Positions 50,282 to 61,500 of a stretch of 64,000 bases of DNA are shown here, piece by piece. The notes under the pieces were generated by a model. That model was not told where the DNA came from, made no database searches, and was given only the letters and a program-made list of their open reading frames with translations. The stretch is from contig OX442321.1 of assembly GCA_949358305.1 (NCBI GenBank), positions 2,567,605-2,631,604 on the forward strand. The letters run 5' to 3'. The stretch's first letter is position 1. Every line of letters begins with the position of its first letter. The stretch comes from Strigamia acuminata. Its lineage: Eukaryota; Arthropoda; Chilopoda; Geophilomorpha; Linotaeniidae. Made by a program: the position numbers and the translations under genes.

Positions 50282-53071
50282 TCACTTCTTTCCTGGGGGA
50301 CCCGACACTGAGTCCGTCACCTGGGCGTAACTCACTCCAGGGACAGGCGGTTGAGTGCCGGGTGGCGCGGGTAGATCGCCTACTAGCGCCGAGGACCGAT
50401 CTCGGGGGTCCTCATGCTCCGTAATGAAGCATAATGCATGGCCGTCAACTGGCTCATGCGGGGCACGCGTCCTCTCGTGTAACCAAACGCTCGGGATGTA
50501 GGCGGAGAAGCCGGTGTTCGTATGCCGGATGGCATTGGCTTCCGCTGTCGTCACTGGCGCACGGTGGGCTCTCAACAACCTCTGGTGGAAGATGAGGTCT
50601 TTAGTCTTCCGTATCTGGTTGTGGAGCCAGATGAAGACCGATTTGCCTTTGTCCCGCTGCGCGAGGATAAACCTCCTGGTCGCCGTCGTCATCGACAGGT
50701 GGGGAAACTCGTCGATGATTCGCCCATAATAGTCTGGTGGAGGCGGTGCCGGCTTCGGCTTCTGGGTGGCCGCGGGAATCACGGCTTGCGTCGTTGTCGC
50801 CGCTCGGGCCAGTGAGGTCCCGGGCGGTGTCGGCTTCGTTTGCTCGACGGACCTGACGGGTGGCGTTCGGCACAGCAAGCGCTTTGGTTTACCCGCCACT
50901 TCGAACAGGGCGGGTCCTTGCGGGGATATCTCCGCAGGCATCGGTGGCGGAATCGGAACTTCGCTCGTCGGCGAGATCACCATGTCTACATCCTCTGCCG
51001 ATTCTTCCGTCTGGATGGTCAAGGCGCGCAGTTGTTGGGTAGGCGCCGCTGTCCAGGTGGCGGAGGTGTAACGAAACGCCGTGCTTCGCAACTTGTACCC
51101 CTCAAATTCGGGGTTTACCACATCCCTGGTTAGCTCGTACCGAGTCAACACAGGGTCGGGCAGAATGGAGCTCCACTCTGCGAGGAGTGCACGGGGAACC
51201 TGTACACCCTCTCTGTCCACGACAGACCATGCGGCCATCGCCTGACGCCCTTCTCCGAAGAGTGCTGGGGTTAGCAGCTGCATCATGACCTTGGTCAATG
51301 ATAGCTGTAGGCTGCGACGATTCACTGGATTCGATCGCTCTGAATCCGCAGTGAAGGCGCACGAGAGCTTACTCATCATCGCCGTTGCCCATTCGACGAA
51401 ATATCGCTGGGCTTGATCCACACCTCGCAAGGCGGGTGCGGAAACTCTTGGGTCTTCCATCACGAAGCGAAACGCTGAGAGCTCGGAGATAGTCGGGTTG
51501 GCGGCTTCTCTCGCGAGTCGCGCTTCTTCGTCTCGCCTCTCGAAGAACAGGGCCGAGGAACCGGGTCGGGGTCGGCTCGGCCTGTAAATGTCGGTCAAAT
51601 TGGCTCGACATTCCTGCATAATGCTCTGTCCAACGGGGAGAGGGACTGAGCGGTCGGTGGGTAAATCCGGCGGATCGCTCGAATTCAACAACGACGGTGG
51701 CGGCAGGTCCGGAGGCGGCTGCGTCTTGGTCGGCAGCGTCGGCGTCGGCAGCGGCGGTGGCGGCTGCGTCGGCGGTGGTGGCGTCTCCGTCGTCTGCACC
51801 CCAGTCATTGCGACTTGGGGCGCCGGGAGATGTTGTCCGGAGCCTGAGGGCTGTACGATGGCGGTTGGCATGCCATCGGGTCGCGGTCGCGAATTTATGT
51901 AGTCTGCGAGCCACCTTGCCACCTCGTGTGGGGTCACCTTTCCGTCGGTGACAACACCCATCTTCCTGGCGTGTTTCATCGCGGGATCGAAACGTGTCAG
52001 TTTCGTCCGCTTCATCTGAGTCAGAATCTCGCGAAGGTCCCGCGTATCTGCCGCTGGGACGTTTCGCTCACCTGACTGGCTACCACTTCGTCGACCCGCT
52101 CTCTTGGAGATGTAGGCGGGTTCGGGGATGGGACGGCCCCGAGCTTCGCACCTCGCGAAGTATCGCTCCTTGCGATCTTTTTTCCGCTGCTCGCGATGAG
52201 TCAGCGGACGTCTAGAAGTGCTGGGACGAGAGACTCGCTCTTCGTCACCAGACATCCAAACCTCCTTGCACTCCTTACCGTCTTTAATCTGACGGTTTAC
52301 GAAAATTCGCGGTCGGGAATACTGCGAAGGGTCACGCACCGTACTAGTGGATGGCCCAGCTTCGTTGCCTTCAGTCGTGTTTTGAGTGACACGCTGCTTC
52401 TTGGCTGTCACCGGGGAACGCGACTGGCTGTTCCCGGCGCCTTTGGAGCGCTTGCGCTTCCGCGGGTAGCTGCTTTTGGGCCCCAAAATCCCCAGGTGGT
52501 GGAGCTGCCACATCTCGGCTTGGGACGTTAAAATTCCCATCCGAGGTCTCCACTGGGGCGTACTCTCTCCCAATCGCAGCCTCTCAAACCACAGATGAAT
52601 ATCATCCGCGGTCATCCCCTCGTTTTGGAGGATGCGCTCGGCCACTGCCGCAGCGGTATCCACCAGCTGTTGTCTATACTGCTGATAGATGGCCTCACGG
52701 GCCTCTTCTGTCTCGGCTGCTCGCCACGCATGCAGCACGTGTTCCTCCGCCGGAGTGCCAGTGTACTGACTTGACAATCCGGGGTGGAAAATTGGCGATT
52801 TCGGGTCCTCGTCACGAGCTAACTCTGTGGCGATACCTTCGCGCATCCCCTCCGGGAACGTGTCCAGGAGCGTACAGTCTCGTACCCAACGTCGGGCGAT
52901 GCATCGGGAATGTAGTATTCGCAGGCGCCAAGGGTCGGCGTCTTCGCCGAAACATCGTCGGTAAAATTCGGGCAGCGCGCCTCGAAATATCCCGCCACGA
53001 GCGATGCAAGCGGGGTCTAATGGTCCCCATGTTTTACGTAGTGCCATCTGGAAGGATGGAGAAATAAACAA
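50282..53071 (-). CDS. Third ORF of element E, unknown function
   Basis: The open frame is 929 residues. A strong acceptor (CATCCTTCCAG) ends at 53048, so the spliced exon probably starts at 53047 with MALRKTWG. It matches element D's third ORF in three modules: N-terminal (SQAEMWQLHHLGIL near 180), central (REAANPT, GRQAMAAWSVVDREGV near 505-670) and C-terminal (FHQRLLRAHRAPVT, VWLHER near 790-865). The linkers differ greatly. A basic cluster PRKRKRSKG near 203 resembles a nuclear localisation signal. There is no signal peptide, membrane span or zinc finger. The conserved islands despite linker divergence suggest selection on the protein. Confidence 0.85.
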   Translation of the reverse strand: MFISPSFQMALRKTWGPLDPACIARGGIFRGALPEFYRRCFGEDADPWRLRILHSRCIARRWVRDCTLLDTFPEGMREGIATELARDEDPKSPIFHPGLSSQYTGTPAEEHVLHAWRAAETEEAREAIYQQYRQQLVDTAAAVAERILQNEGMTADDIHLWFERLRLGESTPQWRPRMGILTSQAEMWQLHHLGILGPKSSYPRKRKRSKGAGNSQSRSPVTAKKQRVTQNTTEGNEAGPSTSTVRDPSQYSRPRIFVNRQIKDGKECKEVWMSGDEERVSRPSTSRRPLTHREQRKKDRKERYFARCEARGRPIPEPAYISKRAGRRSGSQSGERNVPAADTRDLREILTQMKRTKLTRFDPAMKHARKMGVVTDGKVTPHEVARWLADYINSRPRPDGMPTAIVQPSGSGQHLPAPQVAMTGVQTTETPPPPTQPPPPLPTPTLPTKTQPPPDLPPPSLLNSSDPPDLPTDRSVPLPVGQSIMQECRANLTDIYRPSRPRPGSSALFFERRDEEARLAREAANPTISELSAFRFVMEDPRVSAPALRGVDQAQRYFVEWATAMMSKLSCAFTADSERSNPVNRRSLQLSLTKVMMQLLTPALFGEGRQAMAAWSVVDREGVQVPRALLAEWSSILPDPVLTRYELTRDVVNPEFEGYKLRSTAFRYTSATWTAAPTQQLRALTIQTEESAEDVDMVISPTSEVPIPPPMPAEISPQGPALFEVAGKPKRLLCRTPPVRSVEQTKPTPPGTSLARAATTTQAVIPAATQKPKPAPPPPDYYGRIIDEFPHLSMTTATRRFILAQRDKGKSVFIWLHNQIRKTKDLIFHQRLLRAHRAPVTTAEANAIRHTNTGFSAYIPSVWLHERTRAPHEPVDGHALCFITEHEDPRDRSSALVGDLPAPPGTQPPVPGVSYAQVTDSVSGPPGKK

Positions 53072-53869
53072 TTAATAAAAAGTTAATATTTAAATACGTA
53101 GATAAATGGTTGGTTTCGAGGGACGTTGCCGATACGTGCAGCCGTCCGTCGAGACCGATTCCTGTCTATCGGTGCAAACGTAGGACGAATTGTCCCTCGT
53201 CGGATAGAAAAAAAAGAAGTCATCACGTAAAAAATCTGTCTCATGTCCAAAACGCACAGCGAGACGGAATCGAGCCTTTAATCCGGATTTTTATCATCAG
53301 ATTTTACTTTAAATTAATTCTAACGTTAATTAGAACATTACTAATAATTAAATTAATAATTATCAGTCATTCGTAAAAAGAATTCGTCGGGTGTAAATTA
53401 TTACTAAAATTGCACAATAAATGTGCTTGTCGAAATTTTATTAAATAAATAAATCTAATAAAGAATTATTCCGAAGTCGGACTTTGTCTAATCTTTAAAA
53501 AAGTTAAAGTCAAATTAAATTTATCCAACACACCGAAAAATTCATCGTACGAATGTTAAGTTGCATCAATTCGATGCGTCAAATTACTTGTGGAGAAAAA
53601 TATTCTTTTACAGAATATTCTCCCCTTGTCATAAAATTATTTATGGCTCGAGCCCATTGTCTCGCTCGTGACTCAAGTCATGAGGAATTTTCGAGACGCG
53701 AGGCGACGTGAAGTCTGCGCTCGCACCCCGAAAACAAATTAACAAGGAAAAAAATACGATCGTGTGAGCGATCGCGGTTAATAATTAATTATATGCTATT
53801 GTGAGTGCAAAGCACTCATGTCAGGTATTAGTCAACAAAATTTCTTCTTCAGCAGCACGGAACTAGTTC
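53072..53869 (-). other. Intron region before the third ORF of element E
   Basis: It is AT-rich and non-coding. Together with its ends it forms the predicted 846-bp intron 53893-53048 (GTAGAA donor, TTCCAG acceptor). Confidence 0.55.
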
Positions 53870-53983
53870 TCATGTGCCGATGCCGACTTCTACCTGATCG
53901 GGATGGACTTGGTTTACATCGCGGTCCCAGTTTTCCTCGTCCTCGTGCTCTATGGCCAGCACGTCGTTCTCTTCCTCGTCCAT
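53870..53983 (-). CDS. Small acidic exon/ORF of element E
   Basis: A 37-codon ORF (MDEEENDVLAIEHEDEENWD...) with a donor CAG/GTAGAA after residue 30, at 53894/53893, in phase 0. Its Asp/Glu-rich core with a conserved D/N-W-D and nearby Gln resembles the exon at 31839 in element D. Splicing to 53047 would give one ~951-residue protein. Confidence 0.65.
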   Translation of the reverse strand: MDEEENDVLAIEHEDEENWDRDVNQVHPDQVEVGIGT

Positions 53984-54196
53984 GGCGAGGAGCGCGCACA
54001 AAAAGCTCAATCACGATTGAAAAAAAGGATGATAAAACTATCTCAAAAAACTCGATAAAAACGTTAAAAACGAGGATCACGCACGAATGCAGCGATCAGC
54101 TGTGAAAAGCGGAAGTTCGTGTGAACACGAGGTAATCGCGATGGATTCTGGGTAATATACTCCAGAACCCGGGTGTTTGAGACTAGTGCGCACCTA

Positions 54197-54309
54197 CCCG
54201 TGCGCATGTTACGCTACGGGTCTCCTTTGTTTTCACTCCCGTGCGCGATTGCTGCTACGGGGTCTTTTGCACGCGGTATCCGACCCGTGCCGATAATTTT
54301 GCTACGGGT
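54197..54309 (-). promoter_or_regulatory. Three hairpin repeats after pol in element E
   Basis: Three copies of CCCGTAGC...GCACGGG (minus strand) occur at 54221-54197, 54263-54238 and 54309-54284. The first shares the 20-base core CGTAGCGTAACATGCGCACG with element D. Stems are perfect at the ends while loops vary, as expected of a structured RNA. Confidence 0.65.
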
Positions 54310-54461
54310 CCCGCGCTTCCACGCCATCTTGTGACGTGAATTCGACCGATATCCGCTTTGTTGGACTTAGCGGAATTTTCTTCGAGTCTCGCAACGTGAT
54401 GGCTTGCACTATCGGTCGATTAGAATTTATTTTTAGTGCCGCCATCGACTCGTAATTTATT

Positions 54462-57400
54462 TTACTTCTTTCCTACGACCTTTCCGCCTTTTATAAACGG
54501 ATTATCTCTTTTTGGTCGCAGGTTACGGATCGAGGCAGGTACGATATTTTTTGTTGTTTTTTGTGTCTGTACCTCCTCATTATTGTTTTCTTTTTTATCC
54601 GTGTTTTTTGTGTTTGTTTCAGGAGTTTCTCCTGTTTCCCCCCCGACCAAAATTGGATCCGGAACGGATTCAACGATCTCGTTGACCGGAGGTGAAGGGG
54701 CGTCGAAATACTCCTCGTTGTCACTTGGCGGTGCTTTTTCCGACTCGCCAGCGAACATATCGACGATTTGGCCGTCAGTTTTAGACTTGACTTGGCCCTT
54801 GGCCCACATTTCTTGCGGGAATTCCGGAATGTACGGAGTTAACTCTCGTACCTGGATCGACTTTTGCTCGGTGTTGTCCTCGAGCTTGCGTAATTTATAC
54901 GCGTTACCGCCATGCTTGCCGATGATTACATACGGACCATCTCTCTTGTCGGCCAAGCTGGCGGTGATCCCTCTCGCTGCATTTGAGAGGGTGTGTGCAT
55001 CTTTCCACACCAAATCATTGATCTCGAAATTCACGAATTTTCCACCGCTTTTATCTTGTAAAATGCGGTCGCGCATGTTAAAAATGTGCGCCATCATATG
55101 CTTGTATGTGTTCGAAATTGTTTGCTCCAATTTATACACATACTCATGTGGTTTCTCTGGGTCCACCACATTTACCGACTCTGCCACTCGTGGGTCCCAA
55201 GGCACTCGTAGCTCTCGGGCGAAGTTGAGGTAGGCCGGAGAAAAATCTCTCGTCCTTGAGACTGTTGTTCGTATGCTGAACGCGATCTCCCTCAAGTATT
55301 CATCCCACCTATTGTGGATGTCAGTGAATATGCTTAGTGCATATTTAATGTCCCTGTTGAGTCGCTCAACGGGATTTGTTCTGGGATTGTAGGTCGAAGT
55401 ATGTGACGCCACAATCCCGAATTTCTCACAAAACTTACCCCAAATTTTCGAGATAAATTGGGGTCCGTTATCGGATATTATTTTACGTGGAAATCCGTAA
55501 CGTAACGCCACGTCGTAGATACATTCAACGATTTTCTCTGCTGAAGGTCTAGCGACGGCGTACAACTCGGGCCAACGAGTTGCCACGTCCATTATAACGA
55601 TAATGTACGCATTTTTATTTCCCGTAACGGGTTTTGGGCCCATCACATCGACACTTAAACAATCAAAAGGCGCGTAAGGCCCTAAGAAAATAGTTTCGAA
55701 TGGTGATTTACTCCTCGGCTTGCACGCTTGACATCGCTGACATTGGTGGACAAAAAGAGCAATATCTTTTTTCATCCCTGTCCAGTGAAAAAGCTGTGTA
55801 GCACGATAGAGTGTTCTGCTTACTCCCGCATGGCTCGCAAGCGGGTGCCCGTGTAACAACCACAGCACGCGACCGATTAAGGAAGCAGGTATTACTACCT
55901 TTACTGCGGTGTCTGATTCACTCAAGTCATCTTGGTGATTTGGGTGATGTTTCACCAAAAGGCCGTCATCCAATAGGTAATCTATGGATTCGTGTGCATA
56001 ACGACGCTTCTGCCTTCTGGTTAAGTTGGGCGGATATTTTCCTGTCAGTACGAATCTAGCTCTGTCCTGACATTTTTTGTCTAATTTTTGTTGCACAATT
56101 ATTTCCTCCCTTGTTGGGGGATTGCTTTTCATTTGCTTGCTGACACGAGCGTGGAAGGCGCTTAGAAGCGGGTCATTTATTCTCCGCTCTAGCTTAAATT
56201 CCTTCTTTGCATTTGGGTAATTGTCAGCAGCTGGTTGGTATAACCGCGTCCAAAATCCACAGAATTTTACGTCTGCCGGAGACGCGGTGGGAATTTCATT
56301 CATCTTCCTTAAATCCCAACGGTGACAACTCGTAGGGCAATAAATGATGCGGGAGTCATCCTCGCCATCATCGTCAGCGTCGATTGGATCTGACACTGGT
56401 GCCCGTGACAGAGCGTCAGCCACGACGTTATATTTGCCGGGCTTGTATTGAATGGTCAAGTCGCATGCCATCAGTTCTAACTGCCATCTGGCTAGTCGAC
56501 CGGCTGGCTCCTTTAATTTCATCAGCCATTGTAACGCTTGATGATCTGTGTGGACTACAAATTTGGTATATTCGAGATAATCTCTAAATTTCCTTATAGC
56601 CCACACAACTGCCAAACACTCCAACTCTGTGGCGTTGTAATTTTTTTCAGCGCCTTGGAGTTTGCGACTTATAAACATGCACGGCAGGTCTTGTTCGACT
56701 CCGTCGCGCACGTGTGTTTGAAGCAACGCGGCTCCCAACCCAACTCTGCTGGCGTCCGTATGTAATATGAACGGCCGGTTTAGGTCGGGTAGAGGCATTA
56801 CGCCGACTTCCGTCAGCATCCTCTTTATCGCATTAAATGCGATGTTGCACTCATTTGACCATACAAATTCGTTTTCATTCTTCAGGAGGTCGGTAACTGG
56901 GGCTGCCACTTCAGCTAGACCCGGTAGCAACCTGCCGAAGAAGTTTATCATTCCCATAAACCGTTGGACACCTTTAACGTCCTCGGGTGGTGGGAAACGA
57001 TTAATCGCATCGATTTTTTCGGGGCCGATAGCTAAACCATTGACTCCAATGCGATAACCCAGGAAGGCAAGCTCCTTTCGACAGAACTTGCTCTTGCCCG
57101 GATGCACGTGTAACCCAGCTTTCGCCAGCCGGGTGAGCACTTGGTCGATATGCTCAATGTGCTCTTCGAATGTTTTGGAGGCGATAACTATGTCATCTAG
57201 GTATGCCCACACAAACTGATGCAGGATATCACCCAATACGTTTTCGATTAGTCTCTGAAAGGTACTGGGAGCGTTCACTAAACCAAATGGCATGACGTTG
57301 AACATCAACCGTCCAATTGGCGAGTAAAATGCTGTTTTTAGCTTATCCTCTGGCCTCATCTCAACCTGCCAGTATCCCTTCGACAGATCCATCGTCGTAA

Positions 57401-58595
57401 CCCAAGAAAAGGGGCTAAGCTCTCTCAAAATGGATTCGATAGACGGCATCTGTATGGGATCTATCTCTGTCACCGCGTTTAATGGGCGGTAATCAATGCA
57501 TAGGCGTGGGTCCGAGCCCGGGCGCATCACGAGCACAACTCGCGTCGCGTATTCTCCCTGGGCCTCGGAGACAATGCCACTGTCTAGCATTTCTTGGCAC
57601 ATTTTTTGCACTATTTCACGTTTTTGCGGGTTCATTCCCTTATACGCAACTCGTATAGGTTTATTATCCGTCAATTTAATTTCGTGAATAGCCCTATTCG
57701 TTCGGCCCGGTTTTTTCGACAGGATCCCCTCATATTTAAGTAGGACCCTTCGTAGGGCTGCCGCTTCGTTTAATTCTAAAGCGGCGTCGGCGACAAGCGT
57801 TTCCACTACATTGTCCCGTTGCAATTCTGTTACGAATGCTTTAAAATCGTAGTCTTGAACGAATTTCTTTAGGCCTTTCTCCCACTGTGTCTTGTCGGCC
57901 GCTTCTTTTACAAGAGCTGGTGGCACGACAATTGCGGGTCTTTCCTTATCATTTCTGATATAATTCCAAGATTTCGTTATTGGATTTGGTTGTATTTCCA
58001 TTGACGCCATGAGGTCTAAGCCCAACAGAAAAATTCTGTCGCATGTGGGCAGGACCAGGAAAGGGTGCTGTTCTACCCCTCCGAGCCACTCCATGGTCAA
58101 TAATATAACTCCTTTTGGACGCGCCATTCCGTTGGCGGTTTTTAGACGTATATTTTTATTAACGCCTTTTATCTTATCGGTGAGACCCAATGATGCTACT
58201 ATGTCTTCGGAAACGAACGAGCGATCTGCTCCCGAGTCTAGCAGTCCCATAATTTTTTCACGTTCTATTGTCATGGGCAACATGCATAGGCGGTTGGTGT
58301 ATTCGACCGCCACGTTGCACAAGAAAACACGAAATTCTTCTGTGTCTTCGACTACTTGAGGTAATTCTTCAAGCAGTAGGTTCGGTTCTTCCGCCTCAGC
58401 CTCAGCGTTTGCGGTAATTACCTGCAAAGCGTTGTTGGCCCTGTCTTGAATTTGGGCGTTAGCTATGTCACTACCCATTTCCTTGACTGGTGGCGGCTTA
58501 TCGAACCCTTTGTTAAACCCCTTCTTCTTCATGAATGGCGCAGACGGTCGAGAAGTTATTTCTTCGCCGCCTGCGCTGACTCGTTTTTTGACTCG
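54462..58595 (-). CDS. Pol of element E (PR-RT-RNase H-integrase)
   Basis: The frame is -1 relative to gag and open from the slippery site; the first ATG is at 58532 (1,356 residues from there). Visible in order are protease LLDSGADRSF, RT LCIDYRPLN, MDLSKGYWQV and YLDD, RNase H HTDASRVGLGAALLQ and TDHQAL, integrase HGHPLASHAGVSR with CQRCQAC, SVDVMG, SDNGPQF and PVERLN, then GPYVII and an acidic tail. All catalytic residues are present. It is strongly similar to element D Pol throughout, and divergence is greatest between RNase H and integrase and in the tail. Confidence 0.95.
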   Translation of the reverse strand, partial: RVKKRVSAGGEEITSRPSAPFMKKKGFNKGFDKPPPVKEMGSDIANAQIQDRANNALQVITANAEAEAEEPNLLLEELPQVVEDTEEFRVFLCNVAVEYTNRLCMLPMTIEREKIMGLLDSGADRSFVSEDIVASLGLTDKIKGVNKNIRLKTANGMARPKGVILLTMEWLGGVEQHPFLVLPTCDRIFLLGLDLMASMEIQPNPITKSWNYIRNDKERPAIVVPPALVKEAADKTQWEKGLKKFVQDYDFKAFVTELQRDNVVETLVADAALELNEAAALRRVLLKYEGILSKKPGRTNRAIHEIKLTDNKPIRVAYKGMNPQKREIVQKMCQEMLDSGIVSEAQGEYATRVVLVMRPGSDPRLCIDYRPLNAVTEIDPIQMPSIESILRELSPFSWVTTMDLSKGYWQVEMRPEDKLKTAFYSPIGRLMFNVMPFGLVNAPSTFQRLIENVLGDILHQFVWAYLDDIVIASKTFEEHIEHIDQVLTRLAKAGLHVHPGKSKFCRKELAFLGYRIGVNGLAIGPEKIDAINRFPPPEDVKGVQRFMGMINFFGRLLPGLAEVAAPVTDLLKNENEFVWSNECNIAFNAIKRMLTEVGVMPLPDLNRPFILHTDASRVGLGAALLQTHVRDGVEQDLPCMFISRKLQGAEKNYNATELECLAVVWAIRKFRDYLEYTKFVVHTDHQALQWLMKLKEPAGRLARWQLELMACDLTIQYKPGKYNVVADALSRAPVSDPIDADDDGEDDSRIIYCPTSCHRWDLRKMNEIPTASPADVKFCGFWTRLYQPAADNYPNAKKEFKLERRINDPLLSAFHARVSKQMKSNPPTREEIIVQQKLDKKCQDRARFVLTGKYPPNLTRRQKRRYAHESIDYLLDDGLLVKHHPNHQDDLSESDTAVKVVIPASLIGRVLWLLHGHPLASHAGVSRTLYRATQLFHWTGMKKDIALFVHQCQRCQACKPRSKSPFETIFLGPYAPFDCLSVDVMGPKPVTGNKNAYIIVIMDVATRWPELYAVARPSAEKIVECIYDVALRYGFPRKIISDNGPQFISKIWGKFCEKFGIVASHTSTYNPRTNPVERLNRDIKYALSIFTDIHNRWDEYLREIAFSIRTTVSRTRDFSPAYLNFARELRVPWDPRVAESVNVVDPEKPHEYVYKLEQTISNTYKHMMAHIFNMRDRILQDKSGGKFVNFEINDLVWKDAHTLSNAARGITASLADKRDGPYVIIGKHGGNAYKLRKLEDNTEQKSIQVRELTPYIPEFPQEMWAKGQVKSKTDGQIVDMFAGESEKAPPSDNEEYFDAPSPPVNEIVESVPDPILVGGETGETPETNTKNTDKKENNNEEVQTQKTTKNIVPASIRNLRPKRDNPFIKGGKVVGKK

Positions 58596-61500
58596 TTTTT
58601 TGCCATGGCGAGTTTAATCTCTGCCATCTGCTTCATTATTGCGTCAAATTTAGCGTCTTCTTTCGCTGTTCTTGGGCACTCATTGGAATAGTGACCCGGT
58701 TGGTTACACTTGAAACAACGAATATTTGATTTGTCTCTTGGGGCTTCAGTCGATTTTTTCTTTTCAGGGTCTGCTTTCGACGGTGGCGTGTAATTTTTCC
58801 GAAAATACTTCGGAATTCGGCCGGCATTTGGTTTTAACCTGGCGCGAAATTCTTCTACCGCTCTATCTCGATGGATGAGATGTACTAGCGGTCCTTCCTC
58901 ATCGCAACCCGTTGATAAGGTATCGCGATAGCTTCGTATTTCTTCGTCCGTCGAATAATCGTCTTTTTCTTCTTTTTCGTCTGATTTTCCGGCATCTTGT
59001 CCGGCTTCCTCCCCCTCCTTGACCTCCTCCAGTGTCGCTTGCATGGCTGACGCTGTCGGTGCCTTTTTAGGGGCGGCCAAAGGGTTGGAAGGCAGCGTGG
59101 ATGTCAGTTTATTTTTTATTTGTAAACCAACGCTAGCTTCTGCCAGCTCCATTATACCGCTAAGATATTCAGTAGGGCGCATAATTTTATCTGTCGCCCC
59201 ATATCTTTCCGCACTCAACTTGAGACGTTTAGCGGTTGCTGCTTTCTCCGCTTCTGGTAAAGCGGAATAATATCTTTTCTCGATATCTATCGTGTTCTCA
59301 AACAGGAAGGCGCTCATCTCCTCGTAGCTGCCTCCTGTCGGTGCCCTTTCTTCAAGTAGCACCCGTTGCGAGTACTCCGACAAACCGCCGAGAAAGAAAA
59401 GGTTGAATCCCGTGGCATGAAATTCCATCGGGGCCTTTTCGAACAACAATCTGGCGCGAATGTCGTAATCCATTATGGTTTCACCAGGCATCTGGCGAAG
59501 ACCTCGCATCTTTCGGCTCACCTCTTCGGGTGTCTCGCCGTAGCGTAGGTCGAATCTCATTAAAAAGTCGTCCCAATTGACGCCTTTCAATCCTTGGTAC
59601 CACTCACGTGCCGAGCCTGTCATTAGCTCGACAATACCGTGGGTGAGCATGTCTCCTACGGTGGCTTTAGTGGCAGTCTTAATTCGAATTACTTCGTCAA
59701 GGAAGCGATCTCCCGCTTTCCATGACCCGTCGAAACGGTTCTGAATATAAAATTGCCACCTAATATTCCCGGTAACACTCATGGTGTCACGTCGGGAGAC
59801 AGCGTATTTTTTCTTTACGCGGTCACCAGTGCTACGATTACGATCGTTTCGTTTGCTCAGATCGATTCCCTCGGCCTTCAACGAGCCAAGCAGGGCTCTT
59901 CCAAGCTCTCCCATCGTATACTGTCGACCCGTCGAATCGGTAAACGCGCTTTGTCGGGGAAGGTCCTGAAACTCCTCCCGTCGGTGGTCGCTATTTTCCG
60001 ATCGACGTCGTTTCTCTCTATCGCGCGGAGAGTTGAATCTCTTCCGGCGATTACTTGATTTCTCCTTTCGTCTGTCGTCGTTGGATGAGGGGTCGGAGCT
60101 GGGGTCGGGAGACGGTGAGCGGCGTGGCGGGTTGCGCCGTGAAGAGTTTGACTCTTTCCGGCCCCTACGACGGTCGTCACGTTCCCTTTCCCTGCGTTCA
60201 TCGCGTTCTCTTTCCCTTCGTTTTTCTCCGGAACCTCTCTCCGAATCGTGATGACTGGGTGCATTTGACTCCAGTCCATCTGACGACGAATCACTATTTC
60301 CGTAGCGATAATATTTCGTTCTTTCATCGCGTTTGCCTTCTTCTCGCGAAGAGGTGCGATCATGCGATTGTCTCCTTGACGACTCGTCGTCTTTAAGGAT
60401 GGACACTGGTTGTTGCCACTCAGTCCCTTGCGGATTATCTTGCTGTTGGCTTGTGAGAGCTTGCTCTTCATTTCGCCTAGCATTATTAGCGTTGATTAAC
60501 CGCGTTATCGCATTATTTGTGGCTGAATCGAGAGCTTGCATGCGGGGCCGAGTTTGTTGTTCTCTGGCCGACGCATCTCTCTTGCGCGGAGTAGCTGGTG
60601 TTGCCCTCTCCGGCTGGGGTTTGGGTTTGGCCTTCGGCGTGCGCTTTGGGTCTCCCTCTAGGCTCTCGTCGGACAGCTCGGATGAACTGACCTCTGGTTT
60701 GCGAACGGATTTCGGGTCATCTCGTCGCAATCTGGCCATAAATGCTCGCTCTGCTTCTTGTTGCGAGTGGAAAGCATATCGATGTGCTCTCAGGGCTCGG
60801 TCAACTATTTCTACCTCCTCGGGAGTAGTCGGATTGGGCTGGGTTCTGCCGTACTCGAGAGCTTGCGCTTCTCTTTCCGCCAGCTTCCTCCGTCTCTCGC
60901 GAATGGCTTGTCGAGCCTCATTCTCTGCATCCGCTTCAAATTGAGCGGAATCAACCAATTGTTGAGCGTGTGCACCTTCAACAATGGTGATTTGTGGAGA
61001 TACACTGTGCGCTTTTAAAGCTGCACGTACGATTTGTAACGTTTCGTACACTGTAATCTTCCCCGTCGGAAGGGTGTATCTCACTCCCTCCGCTTGTGCC
61101 AACTGCATCGCATCAATCAAGGTGCCCGAGACGCTGTAAGGCTGGCTCGAAACACGCTTGACAGAGGACGAGTTGGACTTGTGCCCTTCAGACACTACCG
61201 AGGCTGGTCGACTGTGCGTAACTGGCGTGTCTAGTGCCGAATTAGCGGTCGTATTTGAGGCCGTCTTTTGTATCGGAGACGCTGCTTTCGGACTGCCCAC
61301 CTCGGTGTCGTGCGTTAGACGAGGCGATTGGTTACGGGATAAAACCTCGTTTCCGCTCGTCTCGCCGTCACGGTTAGAACGCGGCAGTTTGGAGTGAGAT
61401 TGCTCTTCACCCCGCTCTGTCTCGTCCAATCGCTGCCTCGTCTCGGCGCGAGACGGGTGCGATGCCTCTGATGCGCTTCTACGATCGGGTTTAGGCTTAC

